Assembly (NCBI GenBank): GCA_003535335.1
Contig: DOHJ01000152.1
Location: 6,552-12,492 of the forward strand
Origin: Paracoccaceae bacterium
GTDB taxonomy: Bacteria > Pseudomonadota > Alphaproteobacteria > Rhodobacterales > Rhodobacteraceae
Length of the DNA: 5,941 nt
Direction: 5' to 3'
The notes below the pieces were generated by a model. It was not told the origin of the DNA, did not search any database, and worked only from the letters and a program-made list of their open reading frames with translations. Positions 1-5,343 of this stretch are shown piece by piece. Made by a program: the position numbers and the translations under genes. Numbering within the stretch: position 1 is the first letter of the stretch; the number at the start of each line of letters is the position of its first letter.

Positions 1-1
1 T

Positions 2-760
2 GCCGATAATGACAAACGCATTAATGAATTGCTAGAGCGGGTTAATCTGGCCCATTACAGCAATGATTACCCGCACCAGTTGTCGGGCGGTGAGCAGCAG
101 CGCGTTGCCTTGGCCCGCGCATTGGCACCCCGTCCTAAAATCATGCTGATGGACGAACCGTTCTCGGGCCTTGATAACCGGCTTCGCGACGGTGTCCGCG
201 ACCAAACGCTGGATTTGTTAAAGGACGAACGCACGGCTGTTTTGCTGGTCACACACGAGCCGGAAGAAGCCATGCGCATGGCCGATGAAATTGCACTGAT
301 GCAGGATGGAAAAATCGTGCAAACCGGCGCGCCCTATAATGTCTACAATAGCCCTGTAAATAAAAAATCCGCCGCTTTTTTCTCTGATATCAATGTGATA
401 AAGGGCGTTGTTAATGGCGAAATTTCCGAAACCCCTTTTGGTAAATTTCTGGCTCCGGGTCTGGATGATGGCACCAAGGTTGATATTATCAGCCGCCCCC
501 AGCATATGCGTATTGATTTTGATCGAAACGGCCGTGGGCCAAACCCGACCAAATGCGATGGGGTGGCGGCCAAAGCATCGGTGCTACGTGCGCGTTTCAT
601 GGGCAATGAAAGTCTGGTTCAATTCAGGATGGATTATGACGGATCGGTGCTAAAAGCCTCGATCCCGTCGGTGTTTTTGCCTGCAGTCGGCACAACATTC
701 TGGCTGACCTTACCGCGGGCCCGCTGCATTGTTTTTAAACAGCACGAAGCTAAAAACTGA
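2..760 (+). CDS. ABC transporter ATP-binding protein, C-terminal part (5' end outside window)
   Basis: The frame is open from base 2, so the start lies upstream and 252 codons remain. This is the ATPase subunit of an importer, which hydrolyses ATP at the inner face of the cytoplasmic membrane. Numbering from the first visible codon, the ABC signature LSGGEQQ is at 27-33, Walker B with the catalytic Glu (IMLMDEP) at 47-53, the D-loop SGLD at 55-58 and the switch His (LLVTH) at 81-85. The Walker A and Q-loop parts are upstream of the window. Residues from about 133 to 245 form a TOBE-type regulatory extension, as in the PotA/FbpC/CysA group that imports polyamines, ferric iron or sulfate. The substrate cannot be decided here because the permease and binding-protein genes are not visible. 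The gene ends 11 bp inside the 3' end of the convergent chpT. The family call is firm; a more specific name would be a guess. Confidence 0.93.
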   Translation, partial: ADNDKRINELLERVNLAHYSNDYPHQLSGGEQQRVALARALAPRPKIMLMDEPFSGLDNRLRDGVRDQTLDLLKDERTAVLLVTHEPEEAMRMADEIALMQDGKIVQTGAPYNVYNSPVNKKSAAFFSDINVIKGVVNGEISETPFGKFLAPGLDDGTKVDIISRPQHMRIDFDRNGRGPNPTKCDGVAAKASVLRARFMGNESLVQFRMDYDGSVLKASIPSVFLPAVGTTFWLTLPRARCIVFKQHEAKN

Positions 761-1346
761 TTGAAATGCAATTTGTCTCTAAACTGGTTTGCAAGATCCA
801 GCCATTTTGCTGAACCACACCGGAAACCAGTGCAAAATGCACATTCGATGGTGAAGCCTTGTGTTCATAATTTATGGAAACCAGCGATTCCCACAACTCT
901 TTATCAATCCGCAATTTGCCTGACACAGTTTCAAGCACCCAGTTTTCGCCTTGCTGGCGAACTGTGATTTCACCGCCATAAGGCATTGCGGTTTCAAAAC
1001 ACTGGATCAGCAAAAACGCCAATTTAACCTGATTACGCGCCAAATTTTCCTGGCTTTGCCAATCAATCTGGATGCGACCGCCAGTGGTTATGTCATTTAT
1101 GATCGAGCTAACCTCTTGGCGGCCGATCATCTGACCTGAGGTGGCCGAGCCAAAAGCAATTCGAAAAAACCGGATGCGTGCATTTGCGTTTGTGACGCTT
1201 TGGTTGATCAGCGCCATTTCCGGGCCATCCATTTCGCCCGCCATGCCCAATAATTCAACCCCGTTGCCAATGGCCCCCAGCGGGCTGATGAGATCATGAC
1301 AAATTCGCGAACCAATCAGGGCGGCAATATCGTTTTGGGCGTTCAT
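750..1346 (-). CDS. chpT: Histidine phosphotransferase ChpT
   Basis: This 198-residue protein matches the alphaproteobacterial ChpT family (DUF2328). ChpT is a cytoplasmic dimer that takes phosphate from the hybrid kinase CckA and passes it to the response regulators CtrA and CpdR, which control the cell cycle, motility and gene-transfer agents in this class. The phosphoacceptor motif is clear: IGSRICHDLISPLGAIGNG at residues 11-29, with His17 as the expected phosphorylated residue. The rest (about 75-198) corresponds to the degenerate GHKL-like domain, which in this family does not bind ATP; residues 115-145 and 165-198 fit its strand-rich core. The ATG at 1346-1344 is preceded by AGGAT with about 8 bases between. 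The length is normal for the family. The gene appears monocistronic, reads away from olsB, and overlaps the ABC gene tail-to-tail. A near-consensus CtrA box lies upstream at 1435-1450. Confidence 0.93.
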   Translation of the reverse strand: MNAQNDIAALIGSRICHDLISPLGAIGNGVELLGMAGEMDGPEMALINQSVTNANARIRFFRIAFGSATSGQMIGRQEVSSIINDITTGGRIQIDWQSQENLARNQVKLAFLLIQCFETAMPYGGEITVRQQGENWVLETVSGKLRIDKELWESLVSINYEHKASPSNVHFALVSGVVQQNGWILQTSLETNCISISF

Positions 1347-1434
1347 TTCAACAATCCTGTTATCTGGCTCGCATTGTGTTTCGGAGTTTTGCGAACGGGT
1401 GTCTTATCTGGCCGCCACAATCGCCCATTGGTGG

Positions 1435-1450
1435 TAAATATTGCGTTAAC
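1435..1450 (-). promoter_or_regulatory. Candidate CtrA binding box upstream of chpT
   Basis: On the minus strand the bases read GTTAA-CGCAATA-TTTA, that is TTAA-N7-TTTA against the alphaproteobacterial CtrA consensus TTAA-N7-TTAA, a single mismatch with exact spacing. The box lies about 90-105 bp upstream of the chpT start codon and over 200 bp upstream of olsB, so chpT is the more likely target. Since ChpT phosphorylates CtrA, binding here would close a feedback loop. A one-mismatch match can occur by chance, so this stays tentative. Confidence 0.4.
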
Positions 1451-1516
1451 ATCGACTGCTAATTGTTGGGAAATTTGGAATGCGATTGCCATTAATCCTG
1501 TCTCATATCGGTTTAT

Positions 1517-1545
1517 TTGACCGCGTAAGCCAATAGCGGTATTGA
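1517..1545 (+). promoter_or_regulatory. Possible sigma70-type promoter of olsBA
   Basis: TTGACC (1517-1522) is a good -35 match and is followed after 17 bases by TATTGA (1540-1545), a poor -10 match. A second -35-like hexamer, TTGACT (1542-1547), has no good -10 downstream. Alphaproteobacterial -10 elements are often weak, so one of these may drive olsBA, but the sequence does not decide which. Confidence 0.25.
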
Positions 1546-1661
1546 CTTCACTTTAGTGCAACTAAGGGAGGAGTCAAGCGCGTCCGGTTCCAATGCCTTG
1601 TTGCTATTGATCGTCACAGTTCGTAGACCAAGACAACATGTCGATTTGAGAGCCGGTCTTG

Positions 1662-2441
1662 ATGATAGAAGAAAACCCGAAGTATGATTTGCGCCTTGCC
1701 AAAACGCAGGCCGATCTTGAGGCAGCCCAGCGGTTACGCTACGAGATATTCGTGGCCGAGCTGGGCGGGGACGGCCCGTTGGTGGATCATCAAAACCGTC
1801 TGGAGTGCGATGAGTTTGACGCCTATTTTGATCACCTGTTACTGATTGACAAAACGCAAGCCGAAGGATCGGAAAAATCTGTCATCGGGGTGTATCGTTT
1901 GTTGCGCAGCGATATGGCCGAAAAAGCCGGCAGGTTTTACTCCGAAGATGAATATGATCTGGATAAGCTGAAAAACAGTGGCCGCAAGTTGCTGGAACTG
2001 GGCCGTTCCTGTGTGCGCAAGGATTACCGCGGAACGGCTGCAATGTATCATTTATGGAATGGCTTAGGCGCGTATGTGGTTGAACACAATATAGATTTAC
2101 TGTTCGGGGTGGCCAGTTTTCATGGCACGGATGTTGAAAAAATCCGCGAGCCATTGGCCTATTTACACCACAACTATTTGGTGGCCGAGGAATTGCGGGT
2201 CAGGGTAAAGGCGGCTGATTTCCAGACGATGGATTTAATGCCGGCCGAGCAAATCGACCGCCGTGCGGCCATGCGTCAAATGCCGACGCTGATCAAAGCC
2301 TATTTGCGGATGGGTGGTTGTGTCGGCGAGGGGGTTTTTCTGGATCATAACTTTAACACAACTGATGTGTTGGTTATGATGGACACAGCCAAAGTTAGTG
2401 AAAAGCAGCGAAATATGTACACCAAAGGGCGTCACGGGTGA
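1662..2441 (+). CDS. olsB: L-ornithine N(alpha)-acyltransferase OlsB
   Basis: OlsB transfers a 3-hydroxyacyl group from acyl carrier protein to the alpha-amino group of ornithine, giving lyso-ornithine lipid, the first step of this phosphorus-free membrane lipid. The 259-residue product has the GNAT-related fold of the family. Characteristic stretches are LRYEIFVAELGGDGP (25-39), the acidic CDEFDAYFDHL (49-59), ELGRSCVRKDYRG (112-124), which includes the presumed cofactor-binding turn, LFGVASFHGTD (147-157), and a C-terminal YLRMGGCVGEGVFLDHNFNTTDV (214-236 region). The ATG at 1662 is chosen over the TTG just before it at 1659; GAGAG (1648-1652) sits 9 bases upstream of the ATG as a modest ribosome site. 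The stop overlaps the start of olsA, which makes the next enzyme. In rhizobia these genes respond to phosphate limitation, but no clear Pho box is visible here. The identification is firm. Confidence 0.93.
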   Translation: MIEENPKYDLRLAKTQADLEAAQRLRYEIFVAELGGDGPLVDHQNRLECDEFDAYFDHLLLIDKTQAEGSEKSVIGVYRLLRSDMAEKAGRFYSEDEYDLDKLKNSGRKLLELGRSCVRKDYRGTAAMYHLWNGLGAYVVEHNIDLLFGVASFHGTDVEKIREPLAYLHHNYLVAEELRVRVKAADFQTMDLMPAEQIDRRAAMRQMPTLIKAYLRMGGCVGEGVFLDHNFNTTDVLVMMDTAKVSEKQRNMYTKGRHG

Positions 2442-3271
2442 GCGGAACCTGGTTTCCTGAAAACGAGCCTGATCCGGTTTTAATAAACCCCATGGGTTGG
2501 CTGCGCGTTGTTTTGCGCGCAAGTGCAATGATTTTTGTGATCCTGTTTGGGTTGGTACTGTTGTTGTTGGTGCGTTTGATCGAGCGCCCGATTTGGGGTT
2601 TGAAGCGCCCGCTAACACCTTATATCACGCAAGCTGTTTGTAAATTATCATTGTTAATCATGGGTTTGAGGCTAACTGTTCGCGGTAAATGGATGAAGCA
2701 AAACGGCGCGATTATTTCAAATCACTCTTCCTGGATTGATATTTTCACCTTGAATGCTGCCAAGCGGATTTATTTCGTTGCAAAATCCGAGGTGGCAAAC
2801 TGGCCCTTGATCGGCTGGCTATCGCGGGCCACGGGCACGGTTTTTATTGCCCGCCGTTCGCTGGACGCAAAAATCCATCTGGGTATTTTTGCCGAGCGTC
2901 TAAAGGCCGGCCATAAATTGATGTTCTTCCCCGAAGGAACTTCGAACGATGGATTGCGGGTTTTATCTTTTAAATCAACGCTTTTCGAGGCGTACTTTGT
3001 GCCGGATTTGCGTGATAGTTTGTTCATCCAGCCGGTTACGGTGAAATATAGTGCGCCAGCCGGGCAAGACGCACGGTTTTACGGCTGGTGGGGCGATATG
3101 GCGCTTGCACCGCATTTGCTAAAAACCTTGGCCCAAGCCAAGCAAGGATCAGTTTTGCTGATTTATCACGCACCGGTTGCGGTTGCGGATTTTGACAACC
3201 GCAAAGAGCTGGCAAAATATTGCGAACAAGTGGTGCGCGACGGGATGTTTGGCGGCGCGATTGAAAGTTAA
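2438..3271 (+). CDS. olsA: Lyso-ornithine lipid O-acyltransferase OlsA (PlsC family)
   Basis: OlsA adds the second acyl chain to the hydroxyl of lyso-ornithine lipid, completing ornithine lipid at the cytoplasmic membrane. The 277-residue protein is a PlsC-type acyltransferase. Visible motifs are the catalytic HX4D motif in NHSSWID (His96, Asp101), motif II GTVFIARR (133-140) and the phosphate/substrate motif FPEGTS (164-169). One membrane helix is visible near residues 30-46, followed by a second hydrophobic stretch around 64-80. The start is GTG at 2438, overlapping the olsB stop in GTGA, so translation is probably coupled. Sequence alone cannot separate this from a general 1-acylglycerol-3-phosphate acyltransferase; the tight linkage to olsB makes OlsA the best name. 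Confidence 0.9.
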   Translation: MSGTWFPENEPDPVLINPMGWLRVVLRASAMIFVILFGLVLLLLVRLIERPIWGLKRPLTPYITQAVCKLSLLIMGLRLTVRGKWMKQNGAIISNHSSWIDIFTLNAAKRIYFVAKSEVANWPLIGWLSRATGTVFIARRSLDAKIHLGIFAERLKAGHKLMFFPEGTSNDGLRVLSFKSTLFEAYFVPDLRDSLFIQPVTVKYSAPAGQDARFYGWWGDMALAPHLLKTLAQAKQGSVLLIYHAPVAVADFDNRKELAKYCEQVVRDGMFGGAIES

Positions 3272-3279
3272 ACGCAAAA

Positions 3280-3306
3280 GCGCAGGATTTATAGGTCTAC
3301 GCCCTA
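3280..3306 (-). repeat. 27-bp intergenic repeat, copy 1
   Basis: On the plus strand the unit is GCGCAGGATTT, eight variable bases, then ACGCCCTA. The copy at 5246-5272 has the same length and 23 of 27 identical bases; all four differences lie in the middle eight. This copy lies between convergent olsA and the thiE-like gene, and its CTA end (3304-3306) is the complement of the thiE-like TAG stop. TAGGTC-TAC-GCCCTA (3292-3306) could form a weak hairpin with one mismatch, so a part in transcript 3' ends is possible. No U-tract follows. Confidence 0.6.
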
Positions 3307-3942
3307 GGTTTGATGAATGGCGCTGGACAAGGTTTTGAATGCGGCAGCGGGATCGTCTGTGTCCCAGATTTCCGCGCCAATCGCAAAAAAATCACTGATT
3401 GGTGACAGGGTATTGACGATTTCAGCGTTCAACGCGCCTTCGGCCACGATTGGCACCTCGACCACATCGCTCCACCATTTAAACAGATCCACCGACACAA
3501 CTGATCCATCCCCAAGCGTATTTTCACCGCACGGCCCAAAGCAGACGTAATCGGCACCGGATTCGCCTGCATTCAGCCCATCATGGCGCGACGCACCGCA
3601 AAAGGTGCCGATGATTGCGTCCTTGCCCAATTCTTGGCGCGCGTATCTGACCGACCTCGAGCCATCGGTTAAATGCACCCCGTCAAGGCCAAGCCGCTCG
3701 ACCATGATCAGATGGCTTTCAATCAGCAACGGGATATCGCGGGCATGGCAAATTTCGCGCAAGGCGTCGCCGGATTTGGCAATTTCGCCCTCGTCCTTGC
3801 TGGCCAGGGCCAAACGGACACAGGCCACAGGGGCGCAATCCAGCACGCGCGATATTTGATCGGGAAAGCTGTCCAGATCAAAGGCGGGCGGGGTGATCAG
3901 ATAAAGCTGGGCCTGTTCTTTTTCAGGGTATTGCGGTGCCAT
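3304..3942 (-). CDS. Divergent thiamine-phosphate synthase-like protein (ThiE/TenI fold)
   Basis: The 212-residue protein has the order of a ThiE/TenI TIM barrel: first strand QLYLITPP (12-19), VACVRLAL (39-46), PLLIESHLIMVERLGLDGVHLTDG (71-94), IIGTFCGASRHDGLNAGESGADYVCFGP (110-137), VPIVAEGALN (163-172) and DFFAIGAEIW (184-193). ThiE joins HMP-pyrophosphate and thiazole phosphate to make thiamine phosphate. Compared with the remembered ThiE consensus, key residues are missing: the QLRxK motif is VRLALA, the magnesium-binding ND pair after LLI is Glu75-Ser76, HLGQxD is HLTDGS, and the TxTK pyrophosphate loop is ENTLGDGS. It may therefore be a non-synthase relative. The ATG at 3942-3940 follows AAAGGA with 7 bases between. 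It stands alone, convergent with olsA and divergent from the trmJ-like gene, with no other thiamine genes nearby. The fold call is solid; the function is uncertain, so no symbol is given. Confidence 0.82.
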   Translation of the reverse strand: MAPQYPEKEQAQLYLITPPAFDLDSFPDQISRVLDCAPVACVRLALASKDEGEIAKSGDALREICHARDIPLLIESHLIMVERLGLDGVHLTDGSRSVRYARQELGKDAIIGTFCGASRHDGLNAGESGADYVCFGPCGENTLGDGSVVSVDLFKWWSDVVEVPIVAEGALNAEIVNTLSPISDFFAIGAEIWDTDDPAAAFKTLSSAIHQT

Positions 3943-3972
3943 GTTGGTGTCCTTTTAACGCTATATTTTTTG

Positions 3973-4000
3973 CATATAACCAATGTTTTGCCATTTGACC
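3973..4000 (-). promoter_or_regulatory. Possible promoter of the ThiE-like gene
   Basis: On the minus strand, TGGTCA (4000-3995) is followed after exactly 16 to 17 bases by TATATG (3978-3973), about 30 bases before the start codon. The -35 match is only moderate. It overlaps the TTGACC proposed for the divergent trmJ promoter, so the two promoters may compete. Confidence 0.3.
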
Positions 4001-4023
4001 ACGGGGTGTGTGCGCCCTATCAG
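3995..4023 (+). promoter_or_regulatory. Candidate sigma70-type promoter of trmJ
   Basis: TTGACC (3995-4000) and TATCAG (4018-4023) are separated by 17 bases, with five and four of six bases matching the housekeeping consensus. Transcription would begin near 4030, leaving a leader of about 20 bases that carries AGGTGA (4042-4047) just ahead of the ATG at 4051. The -10 region sits in the loop of an imperfect dyad (4011-4029). Confidence 0.4.
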
Positions 4024-4029
4024 GGGGCA
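4011..4029. repeat. Imperfect inverted repeat over the trmJ -10 region
   Basis: TGCGCCC (4011-4017) and GGGGGCA (4023-4029) can pair at six of seven positions around the loop TATCA. The only mismatch is G4014 against G4026. There is no following T-run, so a terminator is unlikely; an operator-like dyad across the promoter is possible, as is chance. Confidence 0.4.
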
Positions 4030-4050
4030 AATAGATAAAACAGGTGATTT

Positions 4051-4794
4051 ATGGCTGAAAATGAATGGCAAGGCCCGCAACCGGCATTTGTGCTGGTGCG
4101 TCCGCAAATGGGTGAAAATATTGGTGCGGCGGCGCGGGCCATGTGGAATTTTGGCCTGGATCGAATGCGCGTGGTTGCGCCGCGTGATGGTTGGCCTAAC
4201 GAACGGGCGGTGGCGATGGCATCAGGTGCAGGGCGTTTGCTGGATCAGGCCGGTTTGTTTAAAAGCACAGCCGATGCGATTGCCGATTGTAATTATGTTT
4301 TTGCCACCACCGCGCGCCACCGTGGTCTGACCAAACCGATTATGACGCCCGAACGCGCCATGCAGCACGCACGGGCCTTGCTGGATCAGGGGCAAAAGGT
4401 GGCGGTGTTGTTCGGGCCGGAACGGGCAGGGTTGGAAAACGATGATATTGCGCGGGCCAACGCGATTATTTCGGTGCCGGTGAACCCTGAATTTTCGTCG
4501 CTTAATCTGGGGCAATCTGTGTTGCTGACGTCTTATGAATGGCGCCGCCAGATTGATGCAACCCCGCCTGAAGTGATGGAAATGGCCAAGACCGAGTTTG
4601 TCGAGGGTATCGAGATTGAAAAGCTGGGCGATCATTTCGAGCAGCGTTTGGGGGAGGCCGGTTTCTTTTTCCCTGAAACCAAGGCTGACGGTATGCGTCA
4701 GAACCTGCGGAATATGTGGGCCAGATTGCCGTTGACGCGCGCCGATGTGCAAACCTTGCACGGGATGCTTCGCCAGCTGTTGCGCAAACCGTAG
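4051..4794 (+). CDS. trmJ: tRNA (cytidine/uridine-2'-O-)-methyltransferase, TrmJ type
   Basis: This SPOUT-class methyltransferase uses S-adenosylmethionine to methylate a ribose 2'-OH; characterised TrmJ proteins act on tRNA position 32. The 247-residue length fits. Motif 1 is ENIGAAARAMWNFGL (22-36), with the conserved Asn23 and an Arg at 29; motif 2, part of the trefoil-knot cofactor site, is LFGPERAGLEND (120-131); motif 3 is VNPEFSSLNLGQSVLL (144-159). Residues about 175-247 are the helical C-terminal extension typical of TrmJ compared with shorter TrmH relatives. The ATG at 4051 has AGGTGA four to nine bases upstream. The gene is probably transcribed alone; its TAG stop begins a TAGGGCG heptamer and lies 15 bp from the end of the convergent cupin gene. 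The subfamily is well supported; the exact target nucleotide is inferred from the family. Confidence 0.9.
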   Translation: MAENEWQGPQPAFVLVRPQMGENIGAAARAMWNFGLDRMRVVAPRDGWPNERAVAMASGAGRLLDQAGLFKSTADAIADCNYVFATTARHRGLTKPIMTPERAMQHARALLDQGQKVAVLFGPERAGLENDDIARANAIISVPVNPEFSSLNLGQSVLLTSYEWRRQIDATPPEVMEMAKTEFVEGIEIEKLGDHFEQRLGEAGFFFPETKADGMRQNLRNMWARLPLTRADVQTLHGMLRQLLRKP

Positions 4795-4809
4795 GGCGGA
4801 GCGACAGAT

Positions 4810-5166
4810 TTATAACTCCAACACTTTTTTGACCCGTTCAACCGTATCACTTTTATGCAGGGACAGGCGCACGACCGAATCTTGGGTTGCTTTGAGTTCA
4901 TGCAAAACATCACCGTCAAGCGCAATAACATCGCCCGCGGCCAGCACAGCGGTTTGGCCCGCGACGCTAAATTCAATATTTCCGCGCAGGGTCATGACTG
5001 TGATCGGGAATTTGGTTTTGTGTTCACGCATGATTTGGCCTGCCTTAAAAGCAATACGGATTTCCTTGCCAAATTCGCTGGTCAGCATGGCGGTGATCAC
5101 AACCTTGTTTTCGCCAAATTCCAGCCCTTCATAAAAGGATGCTGTGTTCATTGTTGCGTCAGACAT
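4810..5166 (-). CDS. Small cupin-domain protein with reduced metal site
   Basis: The 118-residue product is a single small beta-barrel of the cupin type. Cupin motif 1 is recognisable from Gly43 to Gly62: His49 sits at the first ligand position, but the second His is Thr51 and the Glu position is occupied by Ile55. Motif 2 runs from Gly78 to His89, with the third His kept but the usual Pro-x-Gly replaced (Asp84, Asp86). Two of four classical ligands therefore remain, and metal binding is doubtful. The ATG at 5166-5164 is preceded by AGGAAAGG, 9 bases or so upstream. An FNR/DNR-type box at 5220-5233 suggests induction under low oxygen or nitric oxide. The gene is convergent with trmJ and divergent from the CtaA-like gene. 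The specific function is unknown; small cupins of this kind may act as sensors, stabilisers or non-catalytic binding proteins. Confidence 0.85.
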   Translation of the reverse strand: MSDATMNTASFYEGLEFGENKVVITAMLTSEFGKEIRIAFKAGQIMREHKTKFPITVMTLRGNIEFSVAGQTAVLAAGDVIALDGDVLHELKATQDSVVRLSLHKSDTVERVKKVLEL

Positions 5167-5192
5167 GATCTGGCCTTTCCTGTGGTTGCATG

Positions 5193-5233
5193 TTCATAGC
5201 ATGGAATCTATGTTTGTAATTGACAATTATCAA
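5193..5233 (-). promoter_or_regulatory. FNR/DNR-type activated promoter of the cupin gene
   Basis: Positions 5220-5233 read TTGACAATTATCAA on the plus strand, which is TTGAC-N4-ATCAA, one base from the perfect FNR palindrome TTGAT-N4-ATCAA and a form common for FnrL, DNR and NnrR regulators. On the minus strand a -10-like TATGAA lies at 5198-5193. Transcription would then start near 5186-5185, putting the centre of the box at about -41, the class II position for direct activation. The leader would be about 20 bases and contains the ribosome site. On the plus strand no -10-like hexamer occurs at the equivalent distance, so the cupin gene is the likely target. Confidence 0.65.
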
Positions 5234-5245
5234 GGGGCGTAAAGG

Positions 5246-5272
5246 GCGCAGGATTTGCAGGGCCACGCCCTA
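5246..5272 (-). repeat. 27-bp intergenic repeat, copy 2
   Basis: This copy shares GCGCAGGATTT and ACGCCCTA with copy 1 (3280-3306) at identical spacing, 23 of 27 bases in all. Here the element has more pairing potential: AGGGC-CAC-GCCCT (5259-5271) is a perfect five-pair hairpin, and the same 3' arm could instead pair as CGCCCT (5266-5271) with AGGGCG (5243-5248). Another GGGCG occurs at 5235-5239. It lies between the FNR box and the CtaA-like gene. Confidence 0.6.
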
Positions 5273-5343
5273 ATAAACAGCGTCAACACTTGCCTATGGC
5301 TTCTGGGGTCTTTAGGTTTATGTGTAAGCAACAGGAGGCCGCC

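Larger units (their letters stand above)
1347..1661. other. Intergenic region between chpT and olsB
   Basis: This 315-bp gap separates two divergent genes and I see no convincing protein gene in it. The forward frame running through 1296-1520 is mostly antisense to chpT and has no family resemblance. Visible items are a CtrA-like box (1435-1450), possible -35 elements TTGACC (1517-1522) and TTGACT (1542-1547), a small dyad TTAGT-GCA-ACTAA (1553-1565) and a purine-rich stretch AAGGGAGGAG (1564-1573) with no start codon at useful distance. The olsB transcript probably has a leader of roughly 100 bases if either -35 element is used; that is inferred from spacing only. Confidence 0.6.

Noticed and set aside
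1498..1506. CTGTCTCAT as half of a Pho box, since ornithine-lipid genes are phosphate-regulated in rhizobia.
   Set aside because: No second half-site appears at the required 11-bp spacing.
1296..1520. A 74-codon forward frame overlapping the chpT start and part of the intergenic gap.
   Set aside because: It is mostly antisense to the 5' end of chpT, has no good ribosome site and no recognisable composition or motif.
1564..1610. Shine-Dalgarno-like AAGGGAGGAG followed by a tiny frame MPCCY (1593-1610) as a leader peptide for olsBA.
   Set aside because: The ATG is 19 bases after the purine stretch, too far for normal initiation, and five codons cannot be judged.
4011..4029. The GC-rich dyad as an intrinsic terminator.
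   Set aside because: It lies upstream of trmJ, has a mismatch in the stem and no T-run on either strand.
3317..4038. Several forward frames across the ThiE-like gene.
   Set aside because: They are antisense to a clear ThiE/TenI-fold gene and show no family features themselves.
4222..4761. A 179-codon minus frame inside trmJ.
   Set aside because: It is a shadow of the trmJ coding strand, rich in His, Arg and Pro, as antisense frames often are.
5290..5318. TTGCCT-N17-TAGGTT as the promoter of the CtaA-like gene.
   Set aside because: The -10 matches only three of six bases, too weak to list as a feature.
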